Numbered from the stretch's first letter, positions 18,131 to 27,594 are shown. The stretch is DNA of 64,000 nucleotides from an uncultured Pseudomonadota bacterium (GCA_903900265.1 CAIUMM010000091.1:1-64000), one strand, 5' to 3'. A program made the numbers and translations. Notes: generated by a model not told the origin, from the letters alone.

Positions 18131-19488
18131 CCCCGAAACCGGTGGATTTCACGGTGGCGGCGGCCACCTCGGCGCGCGGCGCGGTGACGGTGCAGGTTCC
18201 CGGCGACAAGTCGATCTCGCATCGCGCCTTGCTGTTCAACGCGCTCGCGCTTCGTGAGGGCGGTGGACTGCCACGCACGGAGCGCGCTGGGGTCCGGGTC
18301 ACCGGTTTGCTTGAGTCCGAGGATGTAGGACGCACGCGGGCCGCCTGTGAGCAGCTTGGCGTGCGCATCGTCCGCGAGGCCGGCGGCGCAGGCGGCGAGG
18401 TGGGCTGGTGGATCGCGCCGGTGGAGCCGCTCCGTGGCGCGCTGAGCATCGACTGCGGCAACTCAGGGACCACCGCGCGCTTGCTCGTCGGCGCGTTGGC
18501 GGGGCTTCGAGACGGAGCGGGGCATCCGATGCCGATCGCCGCCACGTTGCACGGAGACGCCTCGCTCAGCCGGCGACCGATGCGCCGGGTGCTCGACCCG
18601 CTCCGTCAGATGGGCGCGCGTGTGGAGGTCGGAGATGCGGGGACGCTTCCGCTGACGGTCCTACCGGCAGTTTTGACGGGTATGGACCACACGTCCAAGA
18701 TCGCGAGCGCGCAGGTAAAATCGGCGATCTTGCTGGCAGGTTTGAGCGCACAAGGCCCCACGCGCTACACGGAACCGACCGCGTCCCGCGACCACACCGA
18801 GCGTTTTTTCGCCGCGATGGGCGCCGATTTTGTGATCGAAGGGCTGAGGAGCACGGTGCGGCCGGGTGCGCTGCGCCCGGTAGATGTGGAGGTGCCTGGC
18901 GATGTCAGCAGCGCAGCGTTCTGGATGGTCGCGGCTTGCCTGTTAGAAGGCGCGCAGTTGACCTTGCCGGCGGTGGGCGTCAACCCCACGCGCACCGGCG
19001 CCATCGATGTGCTGCGGAGCATGGGCGCGGAGGTCACCGTTGAGGAGCGCGGCGGCGTAGAGCCGCTCGGGGATGTGCGCGTGCGCTGTGCGGGACTGCG
19101 CGGCACCACCTTGTCCGGCGCGCTCATCCCGCGGTTAATCGACGAGATCCCCGTTCTGGCGGTGGCCGCGGCGTTTGCGCACGGGGAAACGGTGATCCGC
19201 GACGCCGAGGAGCTGCGAGTCAAGGAGTCCGATCGCATCGCGACGGTGGTGAACGGCCTGCGGGCTATGGGCGCAGAGGCCGAAGCGACGCCCGACGGCA
19301 TGCGGATTTTTGGACGAGGCGGCGCCGGGATGCGGGCGGCTCGCATCGAGAGTCACGGCGACCATCGGATCGCGATGGCGTTCGCCGTCGCTGGGTTGCG
19401 CACCGGGATGCAGCTGGCTGACGTGGCGTGCGTGGCCACGAGTTATCCCGCGTTCTTCGACGATCTGCGCCGGTTTCAGGCCCAGTAA
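18127..19488 (+). CDS. aroA: 3-phosphoshikimate 1-carboxyvinyltransferase (EPSP synthase)
   Basis: 453 aa shikimate-pathway enzyme joining shikimate-3-phosphate and PEP. Motifs in order: GDKSISHRALLFNALA, CGNSGTTARLL, DASLSRRPMRRVLDPL, IASAQVKSAILLAGL, VPGDVSSAAFWMVAA, ELRVKESDRIA and SHGDHRIAMAFAVA. The SAQVKS and NPTRTG motifs look like those of the glyphosate-tolerant class II enzymes, though I could not align it. Start is the GTG at 18127, which overlaps the accA stop (GTGA). Confidence 0.97.
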   Translation: MTPKPVDFTVAAATSARGAVTVQVPGDKSISHRALLFNALALREGGGLPRTERAGVRVTGLLESEDVGRTRAACEQLGVRIVREAGGAGGEVGWWIAPVEPLRGALSIDCGNSGTTARLLVGALAGLRDGAGHPMPIAATLHGDASLSRRPMRRVLDPLRQMGARVEVGDAGTLPLTVLPAVLTGMDHTSKIASAQVKSAILLAGLSAQGPTRYTEPTASRDHTERFFAAMGADFVIEGLRSTVRPGALRPVDVEVPGDVSSAAFWMVAACLLEGAQLTLPAVGVNPTRTGAIDVLRSMGAEVTVEERGGVEPLGDVRVRCAGLRGTTLSGALIPRLIDEIPVLAVAAAFAHGETVIRDAEELRVKESDRIATVVNGLRAMGAEAEATPDGMRIFGRGGAGMRAARIESHGDHRIAMAFAVAGLRTGMQLADVACVATSYPAFFDDLRRFQAQ

Positions 19489-19513
19489 TGCTCGGGAAGT
19501 GATACGGTGATTC

Positions 19514-20206
19514 ATGCATCGTGATCTCGTCGAAGTTTCGAACGTCTGGCAGTGTGACTCTCGTATCGACGCCCTCAAGGCGGAGCATGAGGCGTTGAAC
19601 CGCGCGATCAAAGCGGCTGAGCTCGCTTTGGAGAGCGCTACCCAATCGGTTGCGCAGGCCGATCAGGCGCTCACCTCTGCCAAAGCGGCCGACCGCGCGA
19701 ACACGCGGGAGCTGGACAGCTACACCGAGAAGCGCACCGCGACGCGGCAGATGATCGACACCGGCACCGCTCCCGACTATGCGGCGGCGGAGCGTCAGCT
19801 CGCGAACGTGATCGCGCGCATCGACGCGCTTGAAAACTCCGGGTTGGAGCTCTTGGATCGGCTGGAGGCTGCGCAGGCGCACCTGAGAGCGGCCGAACGC
19901 GAGCGAGAGAGCGCAACCGCTGCTTTGGCTGCGGCAAAGGCCGATCTTGCCAGCAAGGACGGGCCGATTCGCAAGGAGCTTGGCGAGATCCTCCCGCGAC
20001 GCGAGGCCGCATGGGAGCACATGCATCCCGAGCTCAAGCCGATGTATCAGGACCAACGTCGTAAAAAGAAACGGGCACTGGTGAACGTCGTGGAAAAAAC
20101 CTGCAGCGTGTGCTCGACCTTCGTCCCGCCGCAAGTCTGGCTGGACACCGACTCGGGCAAAGAAGCGCACCGATGCACCGGCTGCGGCGGCTGGATCCTG
20201 CCGTAG
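19514..20206 (+). CDS. Coiled-coil C4 zinc-ribbon protein (CT398-like)
   Basis: 230 aa. Residues about 10-170 are a long heptad-type coiled coil rich in Ala/Glu/Gln/Arg; residues about 193-230 hold a zinc ribbon, CSVC and CTGC, separated by 22 residues. This hairpin-plus-ribbon layout is the CT398/zf-RING_7 family, proposed to bind nucleic acids or act in flagellar or secretion assembly; its exact role is not established. It follows aroA by 25 bases in the same direction. Confidence 0.88.
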   Translation: MHRDLVEVSNVWQCDSRIDALKAEHEALNRAIKAAELALESATQSVAQADQALTSAKAADRANTRELDSYTEKRTATRQMIDTGTAPDYAAAERQLANVIARIDALENSGLELLDRLEAAQAHLRAAERERESATAALAAAKADLASKDGPIRKELGEILPRREAAWEHMHPELKPMYQDQRRKKKRALVNVVEKTCSVCSTFVPPQVWLDTDSGKEAHRCTGCGGWILP

Positions 20207-20253
20207 GGCAGGGGGCTCGTTTCCTGCTTGGCCCGGCACCGTTTAGGTGTTCG

Positions 20254-21177
20254 TCAACCTACTTTCTTCGCCAGATCGAGCAGGTGCGCCATCGTGTCTT
20301 TTTTGAGCTCGGGGTTCGCGAGCAGGTGGTTGGGATGGAAGGTCGCGATCGCCGGTGTGCCGCTGACCGCGCCCCAGCTGCCGTTGCGCGGGACTCCCAA
20401 CGCGACGCGGGCGACCTCGCCCATCACGAGGATGGCACGCGGACGAGTGAGCGCGATCTGTCGCTCCAAAAAAGGTAGGCACGCGGCGATCTCTGCGGGG
20501 GTGGGCGCGCCGCCTGCGCAGCGCAGCACCGGCAGCACCTGAACCTCGCGCTGATCGACGTGGACCACGCGCAGCAGCATCTTTTCAAGCATGATCGAGG
20601 CTTCGCCGGTCAGCGTGGTCCCGACGCGGTCGGCCTCCGCATCCGGCGGGTCGGTGACCACCATCAACAGCGCGCGCGCGCCGCCCTCGCCAGCCACGAC
20701 CCGTGTGCGGGAGCTGCAGCGCTCACAGGCGGTACAAGCCGCGATCTCGGTTCGCAGCGCGCCATAGGCGACCTCCGGGCCCTCGACGACGCGCGCCCAT
20801 TTTGCCCCGAACAGGCCTACGCCCTGCAGCTCGGTGGGGGCGGCCACAGGCTCTGGCTTCGCGGTGGTTTGCACCCCGGGGACTGGCTCGGGCTTTGCTG
20901 TGGGTGCAACGGGCGCGAGAGGTGCAGCGGCGACGGGCGCACCGGTCGCGGGAGGACGTGCGAGGGTCGGACGCGCTTGGGGCGCGGTCGGACTTGCGGG
21001 CTGCGGCGTGACCGGCAGCGGCCTCATCGCCCGAGGCGCGTCATCCATCGCCGGAGGGCTACCCAACCCAGCGACCGGGCCCATGGGAAAGACGTCCCCG
21101 CCGCCCCGTCGATACGACTCCACCATCGCGAGCGTGTCGGCGATCAGCGCTGCGAGCTCGGAGGGGTCTGGCGTCAC
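20254..21177 (-). CDS. Uracil-DNA glycosylase-fold protein, family 4-like but divergent
   Basis: 307 aa. N-terminal 30 residues, then a Pro/Ala/Thr-rich linker (about 40-110, with repeated TAKPEPV), then a UDG fold. Four cysteines expected for the family-4 [4Fe-4S] cluster are present in CTACERC, LRCAGG and IAACLPF; TPAEIAACLPFLERQI and FHPNHLLANPELK match the family. The usual GEGPG active-site motif is replaced by VTDPP and GRPFVG by GTTLTG, so activity may be altered or lost. GTG start at 21177 overlaps the mutM stop. Confidence 0.8.
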   Translation of the reverse strand: MTPDPSELAALIADTLAMVESYRRGGGDVFPMGPVAGLGSPPAMDDAPRAMRPLPVTPQPASPTAPQARPTLARPPATGAPVAAAPLAPVAPTAKPEPVPGVQTTAKPEPVAAPTELQGVGLFGAKWARVVEGPEVAYGALRTEIAACTACERCSSRTRVVAGEGGARALLMVVTDPPDAEADRVGTTLTGEASIMLEKMLLRVVHVDQREVQVLPVLRCAGGAPTPAEIAACLPFLERQIALTRPRAILVMGEVARVALGVPRNGSWGAVSGTPAIATFHPNHLLANPELKKDTMAHLLDLAKKVG

Positions 21178-21998
21178 TTCCGCCCCGTATCCGACGGCTG
21201 ACAACCCGGACACCACCACGTCCCGCGACCGCCTTGTCGAAAGGTCGCAAGCGTCGTCCCACACGTGGGGCAGGGCTCGCCATCGCGCTGGTAGAGCGGG
21301 AACGGATTGGGGCCGCCTGGCTCTTCTACGTAGGTGATCTCGTCGCCCGGACCAAGCAGATCGAGCGTGGCGTGCAGCTGGACAAGCACGGCCGCCGCGA
21401 GGCGTTCGTGCTCGCGCGAGGACAGGCTTTGCGCGGCGCGCGAGGGGTGAATGCCGGCGCGCCACAGCGCTTCCATCGCCTGCACATTGCCGATCCCTGC
21501 GACGACGGTTTGGTCCATGAGCACAAGCTTTATCGCCCGCTTTCCCACGAGCGGGGGGAGCGGGTCCCGCAAGGCGTCGGGCCCGAGCCCTTCTTTGAGC
21601 GCCGCCGACGCGGCCTCGAAGTCGTCGAAGGGCACGACTCCCCCGAGGATCCGCGGGTCATGGAAGGTCAGGTGGTCGCCGTTGTCGAGCGTGAGCACCA
21701 CCTTCGCGAAGCGGGACGCTCCTCGGGTCCAACGCCCCGTCATGCCGAGATGAAGGAGCAGCGCGCCACGCTCAAAGCGCCACAGGAGACGCTTTCCGTG
21801 CCGCATTAGCTCACCCGACCGCGACGTCGCGATGTGCTGCATGCGCCGGGCTGCGGAGTCACTGCCCGCGGAGGGACGATCGGTGCGCGCCTCTCGAACG
21901 ACGCGCGGATCGAGCACGTCTACCGTTACGATCTGCCGACCTGACATCCAACCGGTGATCGCGCGTCGGCAGAACTCGACTTCTGGAAGCTCGGGCAT
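21174..21998 (-). CDS. mutM: Formamidopyrimidine-DNA glycosylase
   Basis: 274 aa bifunctional DNA glycosylase/AP lyase that removes 8-oxoguanine and Fapy lesions. N-terminal MPELPEVE supplies the catalytic Pro2 and Glu3, HGKRLLW holds the conserved Lys, and the C-terminal zinc finger CPTC-x16-CPGC is intact. The ATG at 21998 is required because Pro2 must follow the start Met. The gene overlaps the UDG-like gene by four bases (GTGA), a two-gene base-excision-repair operon. Confidence 0.97.
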   Translation of the reverse strand: MPELPEVEFCRRAITGWMSGRQIVTVDVLDPRVVREARTDRPSAGSDSAARRMQHIATSRSGELMRHGKRLLWRFERGALLLHLGMTGRWTRGASRFAKVVLTLDNGDHLTFHDPRILGGVVPFDDFEAASAALKEGLGPDALRDPLPPLVGKRAIKLVLMDQTVVAGIGNVQAMEALWRAGIHPSRAAQSLSSREHERLAAAVLVQLHATLDLLGPGDEITYVEEPGGPNPFPLYQRDGEPCPTCGTTLATFRQGGRGTWWCPGCQPSDTGRK

Positions 21999-22093
21999 GA
22001 GGTCGCCTATTGCATCTGCGCGCATTTGTCGGCAAGCATTTGGCGGGCCGCGGGCTACCGGTTAGGACGCGCGCCACGCCGGAGAATCTCCCG

Positions 22094-22303
22094 ATGAACT
22101 CAACGTCCGTCATGTACAACATGGTCCTGTTGCCCTTGGTCTGCTTCGGCGGGTTCAGCGTCATGCTGTGCTTCGTCCTGTTGCTTCCGGGCGTAGGTCA
22201 GGGTCTTGCGGCGTTGTGGGTTGCGGTGTTCGGCGACGTCGTCTACAACAAGGTCAAAGAGCGCAAGGCGGCAGCAGCCTCCGAGAACAGCGGGCCTTCG
22301 TAG
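22094..22303 (+). CDS. Small membrane protein of unknown function
   Basis: 69 aa with one long or two short hydrophobic segments (about residues 9-50: MVLLPLVCFGGFSVMLCFVL then GLAALWVAVFG) and a charged Lys/Glu tail. ATG 22094 is preceded by GGAG at 22081. Divergent from mutM and 120 bases upstream of the 3-hydroxyacyl-CoA dehydrogenase gene. Family not recognised. Confidence 0.6.
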   Translation: MNSTSVMYNMVLLPLVCFGGFSVMLCFVLLLPGVGQGLAALWVAVFGDVVYNKVKERKAAAASENSGPS

Positions 22304-22422
22304 CGCTTCGGTCCCGCGTCTGCTGCTGCGCGTTCAGACTTCGCGCAGACCTGACCGGATTGACCAAGGCGCGCGCCTTCGTTTCTTGATAGCCGCCGCA
22401 CGAAAGGCCCCGCCCCGGGGCA

Positions 22423-23295
22423 ATGGAGTCCACGGTGAGCATCTCTCAAATTGGTGTGGTCGGCGCAGGCCAGATGGGAAACGGAATCGCACAGACGGCG
22501 GCTGCAGCCGGGTTTGATGTGGTTTGTTCGGATGTCAACGACGCGGCGATCGCGCGCGGCAAGTCCACCGTCTCAGGGTCGTTGGCGCGTCTGGTGAAGA
22601 AGGGCACGCTCACGGCGGAAGGCGCTGCGGCCATCGAAGCGCGCATCACCTGGACCACCGACTTGAAGGCCCACGCGAACGCCGATCTCATCGTCGAAGC
22701 GGCCTCCGAGAACGTCGACTTGAAGCTGAAGATCTTCGGCGAGCTGTCCAAGGTCGCTAAGCCCAGCGCGATCCTCGCCTCCAACACCTCCAGCATCTCG
22801 ATCACCAAGATCGCGAGCGCGACCGACCGGCCTACGCAGGTGGTCGGCATGCACTTCATGAACCCCGTCCCGCTGATGCAGCTCGTCGAGCTGATCCGCG
22901 GAATGGCGACCTCAGACGAGGTCTACGGGGAGGTCAAGGCGGCCGCCGAGAAGATGGGCAAGACCACCGTGCTCGCGCGCGACATGCCCGGCTTCATCGT
23001 AAATCGCGTGTTGATGCCGTACATCAACGAGGCGGCTCAGGCGCTGTACGAAGGCATCGGCTCGGTCGAAGACATCGACGTCGCGATGAAGCTGGGAACC
23101 AACGTGCCGATGGGGCCGCTCACCCTCGCAGACTTCATCGGTTTGGACACCTGCCTCGCCATCATGGAGGTCCTGCACAGCGGCTTGGGCGACTCTAAGT
23201 ACCGTCCGTCCCCCTTGTTGCGGAAGTACGTCGAGGCTGGCTGGCTCGGTCGCAAGAGCGGCCGTGGCTTCTACGCCTACCCGGCAAAAGCATGA
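22423..23295 (+). CDS. 3-hydroxybutyryl-CoA dehydrogenase family protein
   Basis: 290 aa NAD-dependent 3-hydroxyacyl-CoA dehydrogenase. Rossmann GAGQMG at residues 14-19, acidic D37 after the second strand, VEAASEN, the catalytic His in [10 protein letters not shown] (about H144) and the C-terminal domain [15 protein letters not shown]. Length matches Hbd/PaaH. Next gene is an enoyl-CoA hydratase overlapping by four bases, so the pair covers two consecutive beta-oxidation or butyrate-type steps. Confidence 0.96.
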   Translation: MESTVSISQIGVVGAGQMGNGIAQTAAAAGFDVVCSDVNDAAIARGKSTVSGSLARLVKKGTLTAEGAAAIEARITWTTDLKAHANADLIVEAASENVDLKLKIFGELSKVAKPSAILASNTSSISITKIASATDRPTQVVGMHFMNPVPLMQLVELIRGMATSDEVYGEVKAAAEKMGKTTVLARDMPGFIVNRVLMPYINEAAQALYEGIGSVEDIDVAMKLGTNVPMGPLTLADFIGLDTCLAIMEVLHSGLGDSKYRPSPLLRKYVEAGWLGRKSGRGFYAYPAKA

Positions 23296-24086
23296 GCAGC
23301 TCGGCAGAAGCGGTTGTACTGACCGAGCGCCGCGGCGCGGTCGCGTTGGTCACCATCAATCGGCCGGGCGCGCTCAACGCGTTGAACGCCGCCGTGCTCG
23401 ATGGGCTCGAAGCCGCGTGTTCAGACTCGGCGTTGCTCGCTGGTGCTGTGGCGTTGATCGTCACTGGCGCGGGTCCCAAGGCCTTCGTGGCTGGGGCCGA
23501 CATCGCGGCGATGTCGCAGCTCGATGCGGACGGCGCGCGGGCCTTTGCGGCGCGTGGTCAGGCGGTTTTTGACAAGCTCGCTGCGCTCCCGGTGCCGGTG
23601 ATCGCGGCGGTCAACGGTTTTGCGCTCGGCGGCGGCTGTGAGCTCTCGCTGGCGTGCGACCTCGTGCTCGCTGCGCCGAACGCGGTCTTTGGACAGCCCG
23701 AGGTGAAGCTTGGCGTCGTCCCCGGTTTCGGTGGCACGCAGCGCCTTGTGCGTCGGATTGGCACGATGAAGGCTGCAGAGCTGTGCTTCACCGGTCGCAA
23801 CGTCAAGGCCGATGAAGCCGTCGCGCTCGGGCTCGCCTTGCGGGTCGTCCCTGCCGAACAGACCGTGCTGGACGCCGCGTTGGCGCTCGCTGCGCAGATC
23901 GGCGCGATGGGCCCTGTCGCGGTGCGGCTGTGCAAGCAGGCGGTCAACGCGGCCACCGATGCGGACCTGCGCGCAGGCTTGCTGCTGGAGCGTGATCTCT
24001 TCGCGCTTTGTTTCACCACGGCTGATCAAAAAGAGGGCATGGCTGCTTTTCTCGAAAAGCGTGCCGCTACCTTTACTGGCGCGTAG
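23292..24086 (+). CDS. Enoyl-CoA hydratase (crotonase family)
   Basis: 264 aa crotonase-fold enzyme. Oxyanion-hole segments AFVAGADI and GFALGGGCE; both catalytic glutamates are present, in [11 protein letters not shown] and [18 protein letters not shown], consistent with hydration of 2-enoyl-CoA. ATGA overlap with the upstream dehydrogenase indicates a coupled pair. A 16-bp palindrome follows before rbfA. Confidence 0.95.
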   Translation: MSSSAEAVVLTERRGAVALVTINRPGALNALNAAVLDGLEAACSDSALLAGAVALIVTGAGPKAFVAGADIAAMSQLDADGARAFAARGQAVFDKLAALPVPVIAAVNGFALGGGCELSLACDLVLAAPNAVFGQPEVKLGVVPGFGGTQRLVRRIGTMKAAELCFTGRNVKADEAVALGLALRVVPAEQTVLDAALALAAQIGAMGPVAVRLCKQAVNAATDADLRAGLLLERDLFALCFTTADQKEGMAAFLEKRAATFTGA

Positions 24087-24127
24087 CCCTCCCGGCGCTG
24101 CAAACGGCGCGCCTCCCTGCTCCCACA

Positions 24128-24143
24128 GCGCCTGATCAGGCGC
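24128..24143. repeat. 16-bp perfect palindrome upstream of rbfA
   Basis: GCGCCTGATCAGGCGC is a perfect inverted repeat lying 14 bases before the rbfA start and 41 bases after the hydratase stop. It has no loop and no following T-run, so it fits a dimeric protein site or an RNA-RNA stem better than a classical terminator. Chance occurrence is possible. Confidence 0.4.
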
Positions 24144-24156
24144 GTCTCTCTTAGGA

Positions 24157-24570
24157 ATGAACATGTCAAATCGCAGGGGGGCTCGCATCGCCTCCGCCGT
24201 TCAGCAAGAGGTTTCGCGCCTGTTGCTGACCGAGGTGAAAGACCCTCGTATCGGCATTATCAGCGTGACCGGCGTCACGATGAACGACGACCTTTCGGTC
24301 GCGCACATCCAGTACCTCCCGCTCGGAGGGCTCGGCGACCGCAAGGCGATTCAGGAAGGCTTGAAGTCGGCCGCTCGCTCCATGCGCGGGACGGTGGGGC
24401 GCGCGCTTGGCACCCGCCACTCGCCTGAGCTGCGCTTCGAGATCGACCGAAACCTCGAATATTCGCTCCACATGAACGACGTGCTCAGCAACCTGCCGAA
24501 GCCCGCCGACCAAACGCCCCCCGATGCCAACTTGGCCGACGACGCGCCGAGCAAGGACGATGAAGGATGA
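24157..24570 (+). CDS. rbfA: 30S ribosome-binding factor A
   Basis: 137 aa KH-type cold-shock and 16S rRNA maturation factor. Features: RRGARIASAVQQEVSRLL, VKDPRIGIISVTGVTMNDDLSVAHIQ (in parts), and FEIDRNLEYSLHMNDVLSNL. The acidic tail of about 20 residues is an extension beyond the fold. GTG/ATG choice: ATG 24157 is used, with a second ATG at 24163. Its stop overlaps truB by four bases. infB, its usual upstream partner, is absent here. Confidence 0.96.
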   Translation: MNMSNRRGARIASAVQQEVSRLLLTEVKDPRIGIISVTGVTMNDDLSVAHIQYLPLGGLGDRKAIQEGLKSAARSMRGTVGRALGTRHSPELRFEIDRNLEYSLHMNDVLSNLPKPADQTPPDANLADDAPSKDDEG

Positions 24571-25574
24571 CCGACGGATTTCTGGTAATGGACAAGCCGC
24601 CTGGCATCACGTCGCACGACGTGGTCGCGGTGGCTCGGGCAGTGACCGGCCTGAAGAAAGTGGGCCACACCGGAACGCTCGACCCTTTTGCGACGGGCGT
24701 TCTGCCGCTCGCGCTCGGGGGAGCCACGCGGCTCATCCAGTTCCTCGACGAGAGCGAGAAGGTGTACGACGCGGTCATCTGCCTTGGGCGCTTGACCGAC
24801 ACGGGTGACCCCACCGGCACGGTGATCGCAGAAGCTCCGGTCCCCAACATCACCCGCGCCGATGTCGAGCGGGTCTTTGCGAGCTTTGTCGGCCAGAGAA
24901 TGCAGCGCCCTCCTCGCTACTCTGCGGTGAAGGTCAAGGGCAAGCCGCTGTACGAATACGCCCGGAAAGGGCAGGACGTGGTCGCGGAGCCGCGCGCGAT
25001 TCGCATCGATGGGATGGAGTTTCGCGGCATGGACCTGCCGCGCATCCGCGTGCTCATTCGGTGCTCGCGCGGCACCTACGCGCGCGTGATCGCCGAAGAA
25101 GTAGCGGAGGCGCTCGGCACCGTAGGCCACCTCGAAGAGCTGCGTCGCGATGGCTCCGGTCCGTTCAAGATCGAGCAGTCGCTGCCCATGTCGCGCTTGT
25201 CTGAGATCGTGGCCGGGAGCCCCGCTTGGCACGAGGTGCTGCGACCCGGCAAGCGTGAGGAGCGCGTTCCTTGGCGCCCCCGCGATGAAGTGTTCTCCGG
25301 CTTGCTCCCGTACTTGATCTCTCCGCGAGAGGCGCTCAAGCACATCCCGGCGGTCACGCTTTCGGCGCTGGAGATCCGGCGCTTCCAGACCAGCGGGCTT
25401 GTGCCTCCTCCGCCGACGCCCGATGCGCGCGCGTGGCTCTTGCTTGCGGGAGACGATCTGCTTGGCGTCGCGACCGCTGGAAAGGCAACGTCCGAGCCCA
25501 TTCAATGGGAGCGCAACGCTGCTCGGCCCGCCGGCCCCTCAAATCGCGCGCCCAGCCGCGATGGTTCCCATTGA
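24567..25574 (+). CDS. truB: tRNA pseudouridine(55) synthase
   Basis: 335 aa. Makes pseudouridine 55 in the T-loop of tRNAs. Conserved DKPPGITSHDVV, catalytic Asp39 in GHTGTLDPFATGVLPL, FVGQRMQRPPRYSAVKVKG (in parts), and CSRGTYARVIAEEVAEALG. The C-terminal 90 residues are a PUA-like extension ending in a disordered Pro/Arg tail. ATGA overlap with rbfA. Confidence 0.97.
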   Translation: MTDGFLVMDKPPGITSHDVVAVARAVTGLKKVGHTGTLDPFATGVLPLALGGATRLIQFLDESEKVYDAVICLGRLTDTGDPTGTVIAEAPVPNITRADVERVFASFVGQRMQRPPRYSAVKVKGKPLYEYARKGQDVVAEPRAIRIDGMEFRGMDLPRIRVLIRCSRGTYARVIAEEVAEALGTVGHLEELRRDGSGPFKIEQSLPMSRLSEIVAGSPAWHEVLRPGKREERVPWRPRDEVFSGLLPYLISPREALKHIPAVTLSALEIRRFQTSGLVPPPPTPDARAWLLLAGDDLLGVATAGKATSEPIQWERNAARPAGPSNRAPSRDGSH

Positions 25575-25620
25575 CAAGCCAACTGCCATCCGATAGAACG
25601 CCCCGGCTCCGAGTTACAAA

Positions 25621-25965
25621 ATGAATCTCATCGACCAGCTTGACTCTGAAAACATGAACCCCGCTGCTGCGAAGCTCGCGATTGGTGATGACGTGCGTGT
25701 GCACGTTCGCATCAAGGACGGCGACAAGGTGCGCATCCAGGTGTTTGAAGGCACCGTGATCGCCGCCAAGGGCAACGGCCCCCGCGCAACCGTCACGGTT
25801 CGCAAGAACAGCTTCGGCGTCGGCGTCGAGCGCGTGTTCCCGCTCCACAGCCCGTCCGTAGACAAGATTGAGGTCAAGGTGCAGCACTCCGTGCGTCGCG
25901 CCAAACTCTACTTCCTGCGCGAACGCCAGGGCAAGTCCGCTCGTCTCAAAGAAGCCGCGCGCTAA
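25621..25965 (+). CDS. rplS: 50S ribosomal protein L19
   Basis: 114 aa, normal length. Signature parts: [52 protein letters not shown] and [20 protein letters not shown]. Located 46 bases after truB and followed by yraN, in an arrangement that joins the rbfA-truB pair to the rplS-yraN pair. Confidence 0.99.
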   Translation: MNLIDQLDSENMNPAAAKLAIGDDVRVHVRIKDGDKVRIQVFEGTVIAAKGNGPRATVTVRKNSFGVGVERVFPLHSPSVDKIEVKVQHSVRRAKLYFLRERQGKSARLKEAAR

Positions 25966-26001
25966 AGCGCGTCGTCTCCTTTCCGAGAAGGACGAAACCA
26001 C

Positions 26002-26370
26002 ATGCCTCGTGACGCCTCCGCGCGTCGCGAGGCTTTGGTTTTGGGCGCTCGCATGGAGTCCTTCGTCGAAGCTGCGATGGCAGCTGCGGGCTGGGAGATC
26101 CTCGCGCGGAACTGGTCGGGCGGGGGAGGGGAGCTGGACGTCGTCGCCAAGCGCTGCGGTGAGCTTCGCTTTGTTGAGGTCAAGGTCCGTGACCTCGAAG
26201 ACCCGCTCTCGGACGAGGCGGTCACGCCAAGCAAACGCACCCGCTTACGACGCGCGGCGCGCTTGTGGTTGGAGACCAACGACTGGACCGGGCCTGCCGC
26301 GTTCCTCGTCGCTGTGGTCGACCGCGACGAGCACACCGTGCGCTGGGTGGATGACGCCTTCGACGGTTGA
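26002..26370 (+). CDS. YraN/UPF0102 family nuclease-like protein
   Basis: 122 aa restriction-endonuclease-like fold. The family core is visible: GARMESFVEAAMAAAGWEIL, RNWSGGGGELDVVAK (acidic E and D), and RFVEVKVRD (E-x-K). YraN proteins are related to Holliday-junction resolvases, but the substrate is unproven. Located 36 bases after rplS, a common neighbour. Confidence 0.9.
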   Translation: MPRDASARREALVLGARMESFVEAAMAAAGWEILARNWSGGGGELDVVAKRCGELRFVEVKVRDLEDPLSDEAVTPSKRTRLRRAARLWLETNDWTGPAAFLVAVVDRDEHTVRWVDDAFDG

Positions 26371-26385
26371 CGAAGTGCGCCCGGA

Positions 26386-27594
26386 TCAGCGAATGCGAAT
26401 GCCGAGATCGAGCCCGGCGGTAGCGCGGAACGTGTCGCCCGCGGTGTAGACCGGGTAGGGGTTCTCGATGCGTTGCGGCATGTGGTACGCGGCCTCGCCG
26501 TGGAACCCGATGCGGAAGTTGCGGATCGGCTGGAACGAAAACCCGAGCCCGCCGCCGAACTCCATGGACTCCGACATCTGCGAGGCCAGGCCGTCGCTGA
26601 CCTCCAGCACGCTCGGCAGGTACACGCCGCTGGGCACCAGCGACCAGCTGCTGTAGTTTACGAGCGCGTGCAGATCGACGCGTACGTTGGTGTCGGCTTC
26701 GAGATTCTTCGCCGCGAGAAACTCGGCGCCGAAGCGAATGTACGCGGACCGGCTCCCTTGCAGCTCCAGCCCCGCCGCGGTCACGTTGCCGTCTGCGTCG
26801 GTGACGTCTACCGTGGACTTGCCATCGCTCTGGTAGCGCGCGGACAGGTAGGGTTGAGTGGCCCCGATCGTGGTCGAGAACGCGTTGTCAAAACGCAAGC
26901 CGAGCGCGCCGTTGCCTACGCCGCGCTTGCCATCGGGCGCAGTGTAGAAGTTGTGCTTGTTGGGGGTGCGCAGCGCCCCGGCGATCTTCCACGTGGCGCG
27001 GTTGTTCCGCTTGGTGAACGCCTCCGAGAACGGCGTGCCGGCCAGCCCTACCCAGACGCCTTCGAGGCCCGATCCGCTATTGACATCGTTGAACTCGACC
27101 GACTCGGTGTCGATCATCGTGCCACTGCCCGACGCCGGGTCAAAAACCATCGTCTGGGACGTGCCGAACCAGGTGCTTTGCCGGATGTGCACCGGAACCC
27201 CGATGGTGACCGCAACTCCGGGACCGGCGGAAAACGCGCCTTCGATGTTCAACACATGATCGCTCAGCGTGCGCTGGCCAACCTCGACGTCTTGGCTCTC
27301 CGTGTCGTTGACGTCCATCGGCACGTGTTGGCTGAGGTGCCCACCGAGGCGGTCATAGCTGTAGCGCAGCGCGATGTCGCCCCGCAGCCAGGGCGGGATC
27401 TCGGTGACGGTTGGGATCGCAACTGTGGTGCTCACAGGACGCTTTTCTGGATCGGTCGGGGACGTGCCCAGCCCCGATGCGGTAGGCGCGGGCGGCGCTG
27501 CGCCGTCCTCGGCGAAAGCCGGTGAGGGGACAAGGGCGGACAGGATGGCGATAAATGCGACGGACAAGGAGCGGGCTCCGGTATGCAGTCTCAA
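26386..27594 (-). CDS. Outer-membrane beta-barrel protein
   Basis: 402 aa with a Sec signal peptide (cleavage after AFA, about residue 28) and a Pro/Thr-rich spacer to about 65. The mature part has many amphipathic strands (for example GDIALRYSYDRLGG, YIRFGAEFLAAKNL, GGLGFSFQPIRNFRIGFHGEAAYH in pieces) and ends TAGLDLGIRIR, a barrel-type terminus. It converges on yraN and is divergent from nth by 23 bases. Substrate unknown. Confidence 0.75.
   Translation of the reverse strand: MRLHTGARSLSVAFIAILSALVPSPAFAEDGAAPPAPTASGLGTSPTDPEKRPVSTTVAIPTVTEIPPWLRGDIALRYSYDRLGGHLSQHVPMDVNDTESQDVEVGQRTLSDHVLNIEGAFSAGPGVAVTIGVPVHIRQSTWFGTSQTMVFDPASGSGTMIDTESVEFNDVNSGSGLEGVWVGLAGTPFSEAFTKRNNRATWKIAGALRTPNKHNFYTAPDGKRGVGNGALGLRFDNAFSTTIGATQPYLSARYQSDGKSTVDVTDADGNVTAAGLELQGSRSAYIRFGAEFLAAKNLEADTNVRVDLHALVNYSSWSLVPSGVYLPSVLEVSDGLASQMSESMEFGGGLGFSFQPIRNFRIGFHGEAAYHMPQRIENPYPVYTAGDTFRATAGLDLGIRIR

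Noticed and set aside
21178..21465. N-terminal extension of the UDG-like gene
   Set aside because: It would lie wholly inside mutM in another frame and is Arg-rich; the GTG at 21177 overlapping the mutM stop is a better start.
24351..25505. 384-codon minus-strand frame opposite rbfA-truB
   Set aside because: Antisense of two certain genes; His/Arg-rich composition typical of shadow frames.
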